Below, one piece after another: positions 33,540 to 45,827 of a stretch of 64,000 nucleotides of DNA. Each line of letters begins with the position of its first letter. Positions within the stretch are counted from its first letter, which is position 1. Below the pieces are notes generated by a model. It did no database searches. It was not told the origin of the DNA and saw nothing but the letters and a program-made list of their open reading frames with translations. The stretch is taken from contig CM049322.1 in the NCBI GenBank assembly GCA_026874595.1, forward strand, positions 26,015,400 through 26,079,399. The letters run 5' to 3'. The translations under genes and the position numbers were made by a program. Source of the DNA: Sipunculus nudus. Lineage: Eukaryota; Annelida; Sipuncula; Golfingiida; Sipunculidae.

Positions 33540-34724
33540 TTGATTTTATGACAGGGGGCGCCACCTACATTCACATTCACGCTGATGACATCCAAGCTCA
33601 TATCTCGGGAACCATTTGACCGATTGGGCCAAAAGTTTGCATGTGTATAGATCTCACATAGCTCTTTATCATACGCAAAACTGGTGGCGCCACCTGCAAC
33701 CATTTCTGCACAGCGTCTGTCTGTTAGTCTGCCGTGGCCTAAAATCACTCATTTCTCTGTAGTGGTTCGACATAACTGCCTAAAATTTTGCAGATTTATA
33801 CATCGTGGACAGCTTTCTTGATTTTATGACAGGTGGCGCCACCTACATTCTAGTTAACGCTGCACACATCCAAGCTCATATCTCAGGAACCATTTGACCG
33901 ATTGGGACAAAATTGTGCATGTGTTTAGATCTCACATAGGTCTTTATCATACACAAAACTGGAGGGGTCACCTGCAAAGATTTTTGCACAGTGTTTGTCT
34001 GTTTGTCTGCCATGGGCAAAAATCGCTCATATACATGTAGTGGTTTGACTTTTCTGCCTAAAATTTTGCAGGTGTATACAACTTCGACAGCTTTCTGGAT
34101 TTGTGGTAGGTGGCACAACCTACATACACATTTAGGCTGCAGACATCCATGCTAATATGCAACATACCTCACTCTGTTTCCCCTTGCCACTCAATCCATG
34201 CCTCACTTCACCCGTTCCACTCTGATTTTGGCGGATATATGTAGTCACTTGTCGGTAACCCGTATTCTAGTTTTTAAAGTTTACACATTTTTTCTCTATT
34301 TTTGAGATATATAAATACAGACTAAATCTTGGCCTGTTGGTTAATCTGTTTGATGCTTCAGTTGAATGGGTATATACTACTATTCTGATGATAAAATTTC
34401 CTTTTGCGAATCTCTTCCCAGTCAGCTGAGCGTCATGACCCATGGGTCACTTGTTTTTTGTACGGGTGTCATCGATGCCTGTATCATACTGAGGTCTACA
34501 AAAAACTTCTTCTCTGAAACCATATGGCCAAATTGTTTTAGATTTCACAGAAATAATCCTAGGGTAGTGCTTTCTAAAGTTTGTTCAAATGGTCTCTGTT
34601 AAATGACTTTTGGTCGAGTTATGGGAAGCTGAATTAGTCAAATGCCATAACAGCCCATTTTAGCTCAGTGGCTACAAAGATCTTCTTCTAAAAAACCACA
34701 GGGCCAAATTCTTTAATCTCACAC

Positions 34725-35165
34725 ATTAAGACATTCATGAAAAGTCTCAAAGGAAATGAAAAAGGCAACTGCTTCGAGTCTTATATATCTGTAGCTTCAC
34801 CGACACTAATCGCATTGTATGCGGAGGATACAGGCATAATTGTCACGGATGGTGCAGCATTGGCAAATTTTCTGTCTGCCTGTCTGGTCTTGGACAGAAG
34901 TAGAAACGTTTTTTGGTTGCTGGAGTTCCCTAAGCAGCGTGTTGGTGAAGATCAAGCATGCTAAGGTCTAGGAATGCTGATTTCACAGATTTCTGGATTG
35001 CCTGAATATTTTGCAAAAATTTATGTGGAGGGCCATCATAAAGGTCTCACACAATGACTGCAGGAAAATCAGAAGTATCTTAAGATGATATTATTGATTA
35101 TATCAATGATATTATTGATGATCTTAAGATTAGATTATCTTATGATCATCGCCAATCTCTTCGCC
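34725..35165 (+). other. Non-repeat island with a 75-codon frame of unknown nature
   Basis: This ~440-bp block matches none of the repeat families in the window and has more even base composition. From 34737 an open frame begins MKSLKGNEKGNCFESY and includes LYAEDTGIIVTDGAALANFL and VFWLLEFPKQRVGEDQAC before a TAA. I do not recognise it. The mixed hydrophobic and charged composition looks more protein-like than the repeat-derived frames. It could be a captured gene fragment or the remnant of another element. At 35080-35150 there is a small TTGAT/ATCAA-rich inverted repeat. Confidence 0.4.
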
Positions 35166-36012
35166 CACATCAGATAATTCGCCATCTGTTCATCTGCCTT
35201 GGGATAATATCACTCATATCTCAGCAGTGGTTTGACTTATCCACCTTAAATTTGCTAGTTTATACATCCTGGACAGCTTTCTCGATTTTATGACAGGTGG
35301 CGCCACCTACCTTCAGGTTTACTCTGCATACATCCAAGCTCATATCTGGGGAACCGTTTGACCGATTGGGCCAAAATTTTGCATGTGTATAGATCTCACA
35401 TAGCTCTTCATCATAGGCAAAACTTGTCGCGCCACCTGCAACCATTTTTGAACAGCGTCCATCTGTTCATCTGCTTTGGGATAAAATCACTCATATCTCA
35501 GAAGTGGTTTGACTTTTCCACCTGAAATTTTGCAGGCTTATACATCCTGGACAGCTCTCTTGATTTTATGACAGGTGGCGCCACCTACATTCACATTTAC
35601 TCTGCAGATATCCAAACTCGAATCTCAGGAACCGTTTGACTGATTGGGCCAAAATTCTGCTTGTGTATAGATCTCACATAGCATTTCATCATAGGGAAAA
35701 CTGGTGGCGCCACCTGCAACCACTTATGCACTGCATCCATCTGTTCATCTGCCTTAGGATAAAATCACTCATATCTCAGCAGTGGTTTGACTTATCCATC
35801 TGAAATTTTGCAGGTTTATACATCCTGGACAATTTTCTCGATTTTATGACAGGTGGTACCACCTACATTCAGGTTTACGCTGCAGACATCCATGCTAATA
35901 TGCAACACACCTCACTCTTTTCCCCTTGCCACTTAATCTATGCCTCACTTCACCCGTCCCACTCTGATTTCTGCGGATACACATAGTCGCTTGTCGACTA
36001 CCCATATTCTAG
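35166..36012 (+). mobile_element. Family B element, copy B5 (5' truncated)
   Basis: B core from CCATCTGTTCATCTGCCTTGGG with boxes at 35296, 35574 and 35703, a changed one near 35428, 3' ATIR TGCGGATACACA, hairpin AGTCGCTTGTCGACT, and end CTAG at 36009-36012. D tail sequence follows. Confidence 0.72.
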
Positions 36013-36169
36013 TTTTAAAACTTGCAGGTCCGAAACATCCATTTTGCTGAAATCATAATGACTTGGGTAGATATGCAGGACTTAAGAGGATCAATATTAA
36101 ATTTAAAAAATAAACCTCCATTCATTCTCCTAAACTTTGCACAGGTTTGCATTAGGCCTGTAGGCCTTG

Positions 36170-36612
36170 TTTTCATATTCCAATGAAGGGTGAAAATCTT
36201 ATTGCCGAAATAAATAAATAATCTTACATTGAACAGACAGTTTGCTCTTTGATTTCAATACAACTTTGGTTCATAATTATGTAACAAATTGAAAAGTCTT
36301 GTATCTACCATCTGTCAACAGAGCACTTGACAAGAAACCATAATGATTTTTCTTTTTTATTGAGTATTTTTATGGGGAAATGGCTGTGGGTTTATCCTTA
36401 TAAAAGCAAAACATAGGTTGCACGATAAAATTTTATTTTCATGTTCTTATTATTATTTACTCTTAGGTTATTAAGACTTAAAATTATGTTGATTTAGTAT
36501 TTTCATTTTAAAATGTGGTTGCTGGTATTTTACCTGTTCCAAAAATTAACAGAGACAGATTAACAATCAAATTTTGAGACAGATTCTTGGAATAATATCT
36601 AGGCATTCATTT
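36170..36612. other. A+T-rich sequence, nothing recognised
   Basis: About 440 bp without credible reading frames or clear repeat kinship to the rest of the window. Confidence 0.6.
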
Positions 36613-37669
36613 TTAGCGAACCTGTGAGCTTATGCGATGGTGCGGCGTCATGCGTTGTGTGTCGTGCATCGCGCATCGTACGTCGTGCGTCGTCTGTACA
36701 TTAACCACAGCTATCTCGAAAACGGCAGGAGCTAGCATCACCAATTTTTTTTTCAAATATCAGTCATCCAAAAAACTATATCGGATTTTGTTAATTTTTT
36801 TTTCTAACTGCATTTTCTTAGATTTTATAGGGGAAAAGCTAAAAAAGCTCTAAAAATCCTATTCTCCGAAACTGCCCAACCAAATTGTCTAATATTTTAC
36901 AGAAATGATCCCTGGAACAATCTTTCTCAAGTTTGTTCAAATGGTTCCAGTTCGGAGATTTTTGGCTAAGTTACAGGAGGTTTAACTTTGTTAAATGTGC
37001 AAAAAAGCATATTAAAATTTATATCTCAAAAACCGCAGGAGCTATCATCACCAAATTTTATGCCTATGTTGGTCACATAGGTCATATCTGAAATTAAGGT
37101 ATTGGTGGCGCCACCCGCATCGGCCTTTTTTGTGCGGGGTCATCAGTGCCTGTATCACACTGAGGGCTATAAAAAACTTCCTCTCTGAAACCAAATGGCC
37201 AAAATGTTTAATATCGCATAGAAATGATCCTAGGGTTTAGCTTTCTGAAGTTTGTTCAAATGGTCTCTTTTCAGTGACTTTTGGCTAAGTTATGGGAAGC
37301 TGAATTTAGTCATATGCCATAACAGCCCATTTTAGCTCAGTGGCTACAAAGATCTTCTTCTCAAAAACCACTGGGCCAAATTCTTAAATCTCACACATTA
37401 ATTATCCTCAGATGTTCATAATTCAAGTTTGTTCAAATGGTTTTGGTTCAGTGCTTTTTGGCTGAGTTATGAGAAGCTGAACTTAGCCAATTTTGTTGTA
37501 TCTTCCTCTGTGAGTTATAAACCTGCGAAACGTTTTTCGACTGATGCCACTGAAGCCAGTTTGTTAAATATTTTACTGAACTTAAGAGGATCAATATTAA
37601 ATTTAAAAAATAAACCTCCATTCATACTCCCGATCTTTGCACAGGTTCGCATTAGGCCTGTAGGCCTTG
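36613..37669 (+). mobile_element. HINE-like element, family D, copy D7 (short, both ends present)
   Basis: 5' TTAGCGAACCTGTGAGCTTATGC; 3' ATIR CACAGGTTCGC, hairpin GGCCTGTAGGCC, then TTG and TT. At 1,057 bp it is the cleanest complete D in the window. A CGT-rich stretch (36645-36695) follows the 5' end, and a box lies at 37104. It lacks the minisatellite and distal modules of D2, so it is an internally deleted or simpler form. Confidence 0.78.
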
Positions 37670-38340
37670 TTTTATGTAAACTGTATAACATCTCTGTTAA
37701 GTTCCTCTGAATGTGGAACGCTCCGCTGACAAAAAATGATTGCCAAACACCATTATTTAAAACTGTAACAAAGCTTTAACTTAAAGATTTTAATGGTTTT
37801 TATCTGGAAAAAAGGTATTTTAGATTGTAAAATTTTCCTGAATATCCTAATGTGCTACTTTTTGACGCCCATTATTGGTAAGTTGACTGTTACGATAATA
37901 TTTTCAATAATATATGAGGGGATTTTATTCTTGTGTACGTAGATAGGTTTCTCATAGTTAATTAAAGATGTGTTAATGATCTTTCTGTTAAAATATTTTA
38001 TGTTTATGTTTAATATTTAAAACTGATGCCAAAGAATTAAATCAGATTTGATGATACCATGCTTAATTGAGTATATAGTGAAATTTTGCATAAAATAAAT
38101 ACTTGAAAGAACATACAACTGGATTTGAGATTATTAAACCACTACCTATGATGCAGATTAATGTAAACCTCGTAGTTAAAAAGTCTATAATTTTGTTTAT
38201 TTGAGTTTACAATGGTCAATAGCATATTAATGACATGATTAAGTAACAAAATTAATTAACAATGATACTTTTTTTTCAGTTTTTATTTTTCCCCTCCTCC
38301 TGCCTTAAAGTTTTTTCAGCTCCGTTCGAGAAACACTTAA
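37670..38340. other. A+T-rich sequence, nothing recognised
   Basis: About 670 bp of low-complexity-leaning sequence with no credible coding frame and no match to other parts of the window that I can see. Confidence 0.55.
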
Positions 38341-40915
38341 TTAAAAAATAATGGCCTTAGGCCTAGAATCTTCTGTCATGACATCCAGGTTGGTCCTAGG
38401 CAAATGTCTTTGGAAACATGACATAAGATCATGGTGACCTATATTCTGCAAACTATAGGAAAAAGATGTCATATGAGCACCATGAATGTCAGATAGCCCC
38501 AAAACCTGTCTGTAAAGTCCAGAATCTTCTGACATGACATTCAGGCAAGTCCTTGGCAAATCTTCCTGGAAACCTTAAATTGGGTCATGGTGACCTATAT
38601 TCTGCGAGCTATGGACCATGATTTTGAGCAGACAGGGTACAAATTGTATCATTAGCTCAGCTGACTATAAGTCATCTGAGCTATAGTCGTGGTCCATTGT
38701 CCGTCGTCCGTCCGTCCGTCCGTAGATGTGGCACGTTTTGAAACCGTAAGACCTAGGAATCCAAAATTCGGCATAATGTTAGATGTCCCCAAGATCTCCT
38801 ACCAAGCCGAAAACTGGGTCTTTGCAACTTCATTCCTTTGAGAAATTAAGGAAAAACCTCAATTTTTTATTAAAAACCTATTTTCACACTTCAGGACTGC
38901 CTAATATCAAAACCACTCATCTGTTTTTCCTCATATTTACCATAAATATTCCTCTATATAGTTCCTATGTACATGCCAGAAATTATGTCTGTATTATTTA
39001 ATTTAAAAAAGTTATGGGCCCAAACATAATGCATTTTGTAATAAATCAGGAAAGATATTTGATCACTTAACACAAAAAATGTTAAAGCTATCGACCTTAT
39101 TTCCAGTAATATAACTTTAATTAATCAAAATTAAATTGTATACCCAAAATTAGATGAAAATCTTTTAAATTTTCTAAAATATTAATAAAAATAAAAAATT
39201 GGTACCTTAAATTTTGCCCAACTTTGACCATGGCACGTTTTTTTCCTGTAAGTACTGTGGATTTAATTTTCACAGCATGTTTTTGTTAGCATTTCAACTG
39301 TTAACACCAAAAATTTGAAACCAGTTGATCAAAAACTGTAGATTTTAATAAGTTTTCAAGCACCATGTAACATATTGTTTACATAAAGCTAGTGTTATGC
39401 AGTTTGCAAGAGCTCAGCTCCCCAGCTTCAGCTCTTAGTTCCTTAAATTTGGCATACAGTTAGATGTCTCCAAAATCCCCTACCATGCCAAGAATTTGGT
39501 CACTAGGACTTAATACCTTCGAGATATTAATGAAAAACTTCATTTTTCCATTAAAAACCCATTGTTACACTTCAAGACTGCCTAATATCAAAACCACTGA
39601 TCTGACTTTAATCATAAATAATATACATATTTTTCATTCTCTATGCACATGCCAGAATGATGTCAGTATTGCGTAATTGTTTTAAGTTATGGGCCCAAAC
39701 ATAATGCACTTTGTAAAAAATCAAGAAATATATTTACTCCCTTAACAAGGGCATTGCAGAAGCTAGAGATATTTTTGTCAGGGATGTAACATTTTTTAAT
39801 CAAGATTCAATTGAATACCCAAAATTAGTTCTGAATTTTTCAAATTTTATAAGTTATTAGTATAAATATAAAATTAGTACCTTAAATTTTGCCCAACTGT
39901 GACCATGGCACGTTTGTGTCCTGGGAGCACTGTTGATATAATTTTCATATCATGCACACATTAGGATTTCAGCTTTTTAGTTTAGAAAGCTGAAAGAAAT
40001 TGGCCAAAAATTGTAGCTTTTATTAATGTTTTTTATGAGACCCTGTCAGACTTTGGCTCTCTCCAGCCCCTCTTGAGTCACCTGTATGTTGACCTTGTTG
40101 ACCTTTCATCAAATTATGCACGCTTGAGGCGAGGCATACAGGAATCCAGGCAGCTTATGGCCAGCCACAGTTGATCCAGGTGTCCAACCCAACTCATCTA
40201 GTAGTTTTAACCAACAACATAACAATAAACAATTAATTAATAAATTTTTATTGGTTTTTAATAACAAATTAAAGAAAAATAGAAAAGGAATTTGTTAGTT
40301 TATAATAACAGGAAATTAACTTGCAGTTACTGATGATATAAGAATCTTGTATCGATGGGTAGAATGTCACATATTCCAAATAACACCATGCAGTCACCTA
40401 TGGTATTTTTCAGTTCAATTTTAATGATAAAAAAGTAAATCATATTATTCATTACTAATCATTAGGGATCATATGAAGGAAATTAATGATAGACAAAGAT
40501 GCAGTTGATAAAATTAATCTAGATTCCTACTGTGTCTAGTGTGTACATTGATGTGAAATTAGTCCAAAATGAATTTTTTACAGTTATTTTTTAATATAAA
40601 TGAAAGCCATAAAACCAGGTACTTATGATCATTATTTAAATGTGTGAATTTAGTATATTCTGGATTCTCAACATCATTGGTTGGTGAAACTGAATAAATA
40701 CCAGACATGGTGCGAATACTTTGTAATTGTATTTAAATACAAATATGATTATGTACTCCATTATAAAATTTCTTGCATAAAGAATAGGAATTCAGGTAAA
40801 AATGAAAGTAAATGAATACTCGTGCAAATACTTTCAAAATGTATTCATGAATGCATTCATGAATATATTCTTTAATATTATTTTAATAATCATATCAGTT
40901 ATATTTCATTTTAAA

Positions 40916-43541
40916 CAAGGGACCTATGGGTCACGACGCTCAGCTGTTATATATGATAAAAAAATATTATTTAGAAATGAGGCACATGCTGGTTTTGTGT
41001 GGTAATAAATATCAGCTGTATTATGAGTTGTTGTTGTTTAGCTTATGTATGATTTTGATAGTACCTTTGGAGACAGGGAAGAGGATTGATTTCATTTATT
41101 TTATTAACAAATGGAGTACTACTGTCACACAGATTTTGACTTGGCCATATAACTTATAAGCAGAACATATAATATAAGAGTTTAACTATTTATTAAAAAA
41201 ATTACAAATAATGTCCCAAATATAATTTTTATTAAAAATAATAAGAGAATCATATGATTTTTTAAAATGAAATATAACTGATATGATTATTAAAATAATA
41301 TTAAAGAATATATTCATGAATGCATTCATGAATACATTTTGAAAGTATTTGCACGAGTATTCATATACTTTCATTTTTACCTGAATTCCCATTCTTTATG
41401 CAAGAAATTTTATAATGGAGTACATAATCATATTTGTATTTAAATACAATTACAAAGTATTCGCACCATGTCTGGTATTTATTCAGTTTTCACCAAACAA
41501 TGGTGCTGAGAATCCAGAATATACAAAATTCACACATTTAAATTATGATCATAAGTACCTGGTTTTATGGCTTTTATTTATATTAAAAAATAACTGTAAA
41601 AAATTCATTTTGGACTAATTTCACATCAATGTACACACTAGACACAGTAGGAATCTAGATTAATATTTTCAACTGCATCTTTGTCTATCATTAATTTCCT
41701 TCATATAATCCTTAATGATTAGTAATGAATAATATGATTTACTTCTTTATCATTAAAAATGAACTGAAAAATGCCATAGGTGACTGCATGGTGTTATTTG
41801 GAATATGTGACATTCTACTAATCGATACAAGATTCTTATATCATCAGTAACTGCAAGTTAATTTCCTGTTATTATAAACTAACAAATTCCTTTTCTATTT
41901 TTCTTTAATTTGTTATTAAAAACCAATAAAAATTTATTAATTTATTGTTTATTGTTATGTTGTTGGTTAAAACTACTAGATGAGTTGGGTTGAACACCTG
42001 GATCAACTGTGGCTGGCCATAAGCTGCCTGGATTCTCCCCTCAAGCGTGCATAATTTGATGAAAGGTCAACAAGGTCAACATACAAGTGACTCAAGAGGG
42101 GCTGGAGAGAGCCAAAGTCTGACAGAGTCTCATAAAAAACATTAATAAAAGCTACAATATTTGGCAAATTTCTTTCAGTTTTCTAAACTAAAAAGCTGAA
42201 ATCCTTATGTGTGCATGATATGAAAATTATATCAACAGTGCTCACGGGAAACAAACGTGCCATGGTCACAGTTGGGCAAAATTTAAGGTACTAATTTTAT
42301 ATTTATACTAATAACTTATAAAATTTGAAAAATTCAGAACTAATTTTGGGTATTCAATTGAATCTTGATTAAATAATGTTACATCCCTGACAAAAAAAAT
42401 CTCTAGCTTCAGCAATGCCCTTGTTAAGGGAGTAAATATATTTCTTGATTTTTTACAAAGTGCATTATGTTTGGGCCCATAACTTAAAAAAAATACACAA
42501 TACTGACATCATTTCTGGCATGTGCATATTGAATGTATAGAAAAATATGTATATTATATATGATCAAAGTCAGATCAGTGGTTTTGATATTAGGCAGTCT
42601 TAAAGTGTAACATTGGGTTTTTAATGGAAAAATGAAGTTTTTCATTGATATCTCGAAGGAATTAAGTCCTAGTGACCAAATTCTTGGCATGGTAGGGGAT
42701 TTTGGAGAAATCTAACTGTATGCCAAATTTAAGGAACTTAAGAGCTGAAGCTCGGGAGCTGAGCTCTAGCAAACTGCATAACACTAGCAATATGTGACAT
42801 GGTGCTTGAAAACTTGAATAAAATCTACAGTTTTTGATCAACTAGTTTCAAATTTTTGGTGTTAACAGTTGAAATGCTAACAAAAACATGCTGTGAAAAT
42901 TAAATCCACAGCAGTTACAGCAAAAAAACGTGCCATGGTCAAAGTTGGGCAAAATTTAAGGTACCAATTTTTTATTTTTGCTAATATTTTTAAAAATTTA
43001 AAAGATTTTGATCTAATTTTGGGTATACAATTTAATTTTGATTAATAAAAGTAATATTACTGGAAAAAAAGTGCTTAGCTTTAACAAGTTTTGTGTTAAG
43101 TGATAAAATTTCTTTCCTCATTATTTACAAAATGCATTATGTTTGGGCCCATAACTTTTTTAAATTAAATAATACAGACCTAATTTCTGGCATGTACATA
43201 GGAATTATATAGAGGATTATTTAAAGGAAATATGAGGAAAAACAGATGAGTGGTTTTGATATTAGGCAGTCCTAAAGTGTGAAAATTGGTTTTTAATAAA
43301 AAATTGAGGTTTTTCCTTAATTTCTCAAAAGAATGAAGTCGCAAAGACCCAGTCTTCGGCTTGGTAGGAGATCTTGGGGACATCTAACATTATGCTGAAT
43401 TTTGGATTCCTAGGTCTTACGGTTTCAAAACGTGCCACATCTACGGACGGACGGATCACGGACGGACGGACGGACAGACGGACGGACGACGGACAATGGA
43501 CCACGACTATAGCTCAGATGACTTATAGTCAGCTGAGCTAA
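40916..43541 (-). mobile_element. Long family E element, copy E8, reversed inside E7
   Basis: The complement of 40916-43541 (2,626 bp) aligns end to end with E7 minus this insert. It starts on the minus strand at TTAGCTCAGC (43541) and ends at CCCTTG (40916). The host site reads TTTTAAA before it and AAATCATATGATT after it; the uninterrupted version in E8 itself (about 41250) and at 9199 has TTTTAAAAAATCAT. So no bases were duplicated and the ends are exact. It produces ~2.3-kb inverted arms at 38652-40915 and 41263-43541. Confidence 0.85.
43439..43492. repeat. (GGAC)n microsatellite in E8
   Basis: Imperfect GGACGGAC repeats directly behind the reversed E 5' hairpin. The forward counterpart in E7 is (GTCC)n at 38697-38722, which is shorter. 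Confidence 0.9.
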
Positions 43542-44089
43542 AAATCATATGATTCTCTTATTATTTTTTTATAAAAATTATATTTGGGACAATATTTGTA
43601 ATTTTTTTTAATAAATAGTTAAACTCTTATATTATATGTTCTGCTTATAAGTTATATGGCCAAGTCAAAATCTGTGTGACAAAAGTACTCCATTTGTTAA
43701 TAAAATAAATGAAATCAATCCTCTTCCCTGTCTCCAAAGGTACTATCAAAATCATACATAAGCTAAACAACAACAACTCATAATACAGCTGATATTTATT
43801 ACCACACAAAACCAGCATGTGCCTCATTTCTAAATAATATTTTTTTATCATATATAACAGCTGAGCGTCGTGACCCATAGGTCCCTTGTTTTTCCTTTGA
43901 ACCCTCTATTTTGAAATCCATGGGGGCCCTTGGCAGGTCTCCTATGAATCCTGAAATTTTTATTTTCTCTCTATTTTTCAACATAGTAACATTAGCCATA
44001 GGCTATTCACACAGACAATATATAACATTCATATAAGAAATGAGCACCCAGTCAAATTTAGCTGAGCGTCATGGCCCATGGGTCACTTG

Positions 44090-44478
44090 TTTTCTGATAC
44101 GTTAAAAAATAAAAATTATCCAAATGTGATAAAAAAATAAGATCTTAGACAAGTTCTATAATGTTAATAATTATCATAAATGTCTTGCTATGTTTAGTGT
44201 GTAGACAGTGATGTGGCAGTTGCCAACGTGAATATAATAGTTTTTTTTATTTTAAATTTTAAAAAATAAATTTAAGCCATAAAACCCGGTACTTAATAGT
44301 CGTTATTTAAATTTGTATATCCTGGATTCTTAACAGTTTTGTTTGACTGAAGCTGAATAAATACGAGATATTGAGTGAATACTTTATAATTGTATTTGAA
44401 TATGAATACATATATTCAATAGTTTGTCATGAAAATGAATATAAATACTAATACAGGTAAAAAGAAGCATCTCATATC
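44090..44478. other. A+T-rich E-type fragment, LTR element insertion site
   Basis: 44270-44460 resembles the TTAAGCCATAAAACC-containing segment of long E elements (17440, 40600). No gene. The LTR element begins after ATATC. Confidence 0.55.
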
Positions 44479-45662
44479 TGTAACCGGGCGGGCTCAGCTG
44501 GTTACGTTTTGGATATCTAGTGCCTGTCCAAGAATTCACAACACAGCTTTGTGGGAAATTCTTTAATATTTTTTGGTGTGCCTTTACATCTCCGGTCCAA
44601 ACAACACCCGGAACAAACACCCTGTAACACATTATGGTTACGGTAAGTATGAAAAAATAAAATTATATAAACATAGTTTTAACCTTACATCTCAAAATGA
44701 ATCTTGTTGTACAATATATAGCCTTCCTCAAGTACAGGCAGCATTAAACACATATAAGTATGAATGACATAATATTTGTATCCGTTAGTCTTCAACTGCT
44801 GATATATCTCAGTACAAAGTAATCTCAGTACAAAGTACAAATATAAGCCAAGTCTTAAGCTACTAAACATCACAATATTGATATAATCTGACAACAAAAT
44901 GTTAACGTTCCACTGTCATATACAAGTCACAGCAGTACTAATTAAATACCACGAAATATACTGTCCACTCCCGTGGGTAATCTCTCTGTACGGCAATAAC
45001 TATGACCTCGTCTCACAGCCTACAATACAGGATAATAAGCTCGGTTGATGCGTAATGCCAATTAAATGCGTTAGACATCAGTTTTATTATATGCAACATG
45101 ATGACTGATGTACAGTTAATACACCAATTTTACTGTTATCCGGCATCAAGACATCATTCAGCTCGTTTAATAACCACAGCTGTCGATTACAGTTAGATAA
45201 TAATGACTATGGTCTTACTTGTATTGACACTATATCTCTATATATCACGATAATATAACAAATGGTATCTCGGACTTTCTACTGTGTAACTGGGATTCAT
45301 GCAGGGCTGACGTCACAAGGCTCTTCCGGCCATGTGCTTTCTCACAAGACATAGAAAATACAATCTTATCGTTAATATACGAAATGATTACATAAAAACG
45401 ATTGTCCTACAGAAAAATAATATCATTTACCGTACTGTGGCAGGGATTCTGGCAGTTAACAACACTTAATCTGTCGCAAGGAGTGGATTTACGTCACACC
45501 CTCTAAGATCCTGCCTAAGTTTCCGCCATGTTCTCGCTCTATGTTCCTACCGAACACTTATGAAGTTAGCCGAACGTCTACATCATTAGTTACAAAAAGT
45601 GGAACTAGGTGGGGCCAACGGCTGGAGAGCCTATGTCCAAAAACAAAGTGCGCCTGGTCACA
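44479..45662 (-). repeat. LTR of the gypsy element (3' LTR in element orientation)
   Basis: Starts TGTAACCGGGCGGGCTCAGC and ends CGCCTGGTCACA on the plus strand, so TG...CA in either orientation. Nearly identical to 52295-53482. Confidence 0.92.
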
Positions 45663-45680
45663 TCCACCCCTCCTTATCTT
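45663..45680 (-). promoter_or_regulatory. Polypurine tract
   Basis: The minus strand reads AAGATAAGGAGGGGTGGA directly before the 3' LTR. This is the expected primer for plus-strand DNA synthesis. Confidence 0.75.
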
Positions 45681-45827
45681 AATCCGGTCCTCCGGATGAA
45701 ACCTAAAGAACTCAACTAAAAATAGTAACAATATCTACCTATTCATGGAGAAATAACTTTGTGGCTAACCCATAAATAAATCTGGCGTGATGTACCATCT
45801 ATACAACACAATCAAAACACAAACAAT

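Larger units (their letters stand above)
31657..34270 (+). mobile_element. Family B element, copy B4 (5' worn, nested in E3, with nested D6)
   Basis: Starts within the B 5' hairpin (GTTTTGTGGATACTATG) and continues as B1. It is cut near 31888 by D sequence and resumes at 33541 with GATTTTATGACAGGGGGCGCC. Boxes are at 33683 and 33832. The 3' ATIR is TTTTGGCGGATATA, the hairpin is worn (AGTCACTTGTCGGTA), and the end is CTAG at 34267-34270. Confidence 0.7.
29947..34453 (+). mobile_element. Family E element, copy E3 (nested in D5b, with nested B4)
   Basis: 5' end TTAGCTCAGGACTGAAAGTTATCTGAGC is a slightly decayed E hairpin. The core has four ~340-bp units with boxes at 30294 and 30632 and degenerate ones at about 30968 and 31315. 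Each unit contains GACCTAGAATCTTCATTCTTGACA and GTCTCTGTTACCCATATC. The core is cut at about 31657 by B4 and resumes at 34271 (AAAGTTTACACATTTTTTCTC). The 3' end is CAGCTGAGCGTCAT followed by hairpin GACCCATGGGTC, AC and TTG. Confidence 0.75.
29821..36169 (+). mobile_element. Family D composite (D5b) enclosing a nest of E, B, D and B elements
   Basis: Proximal D core 29830-29946 (box at 29922) is cut by E3 and continues at 34454 with GTACGGGTGTCATCGATGCC, exactly the sequence that follows GCATCGGCCTTTTTTT in D7 and D8. After the non-repeat island (34725-35165) and a B fragment, a D tail ends GCATTAGGCCTGTAGGCCTTG at 36166-36169. D family membership of the outer parts is clear; that they all come from one insertion is inference. 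Confidence 0.62.
38652..43888 (+). mobile_element. Long family E element, copy E7, carrying a reversed copy of itself
   Basis: 5' TTAGCTCAGCTGACTATAAG with perfect partner arm AGTCATCTGAGCTA, then a CCGTC-rich stretch (38697-38722). 3' CAGCTGAGCGTCGTGACC with hairpin GTGACCCATAGGTCCC and CTTG at 43885-43888. Without the insert at 40916-43541 it is about 2,611 bp. The interior is A+T-rich and has no convincing gene; repeated LRKNLNFLLKT-like frames are shared because both copies are homologous. Confidence 0.8.
38341..44089 (+). mobile_element. Outer family E element (E6) interrupted by E7
   Basis: 38341-38651 is E2-type core (GCCTAGAATCTTCTGTCATGACA, TATATTCTG). After the E7/E8 block, core-like sequence resumes at 43889 (AACCCTCTATTTTGAAATCC), and an E 3' end (TTTAGCTGAGCGTCATGG, hairpin, CACTTG) is at about 44058-44089. 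The E6 5' end is missing. Confidence 0.6.

Noticed and set aside
38652-43541. The 2.3-kb inverted arms read as TIRs of a large foldback transposon
   Set aside because: The outer S-like segments and the clean empty site show a second full E element inserted in reverse into the first.
45300-45340. LTR word ACTAGGTGGGGCCAAC or its partner AGGTGGCGCCAAC (53429) as a member of the palindrome-box set
   Set aside because: Only part of the palindrome is present, it occurs once per LTR near 45607 and 53429, and the context is unrelated to the tandem units.
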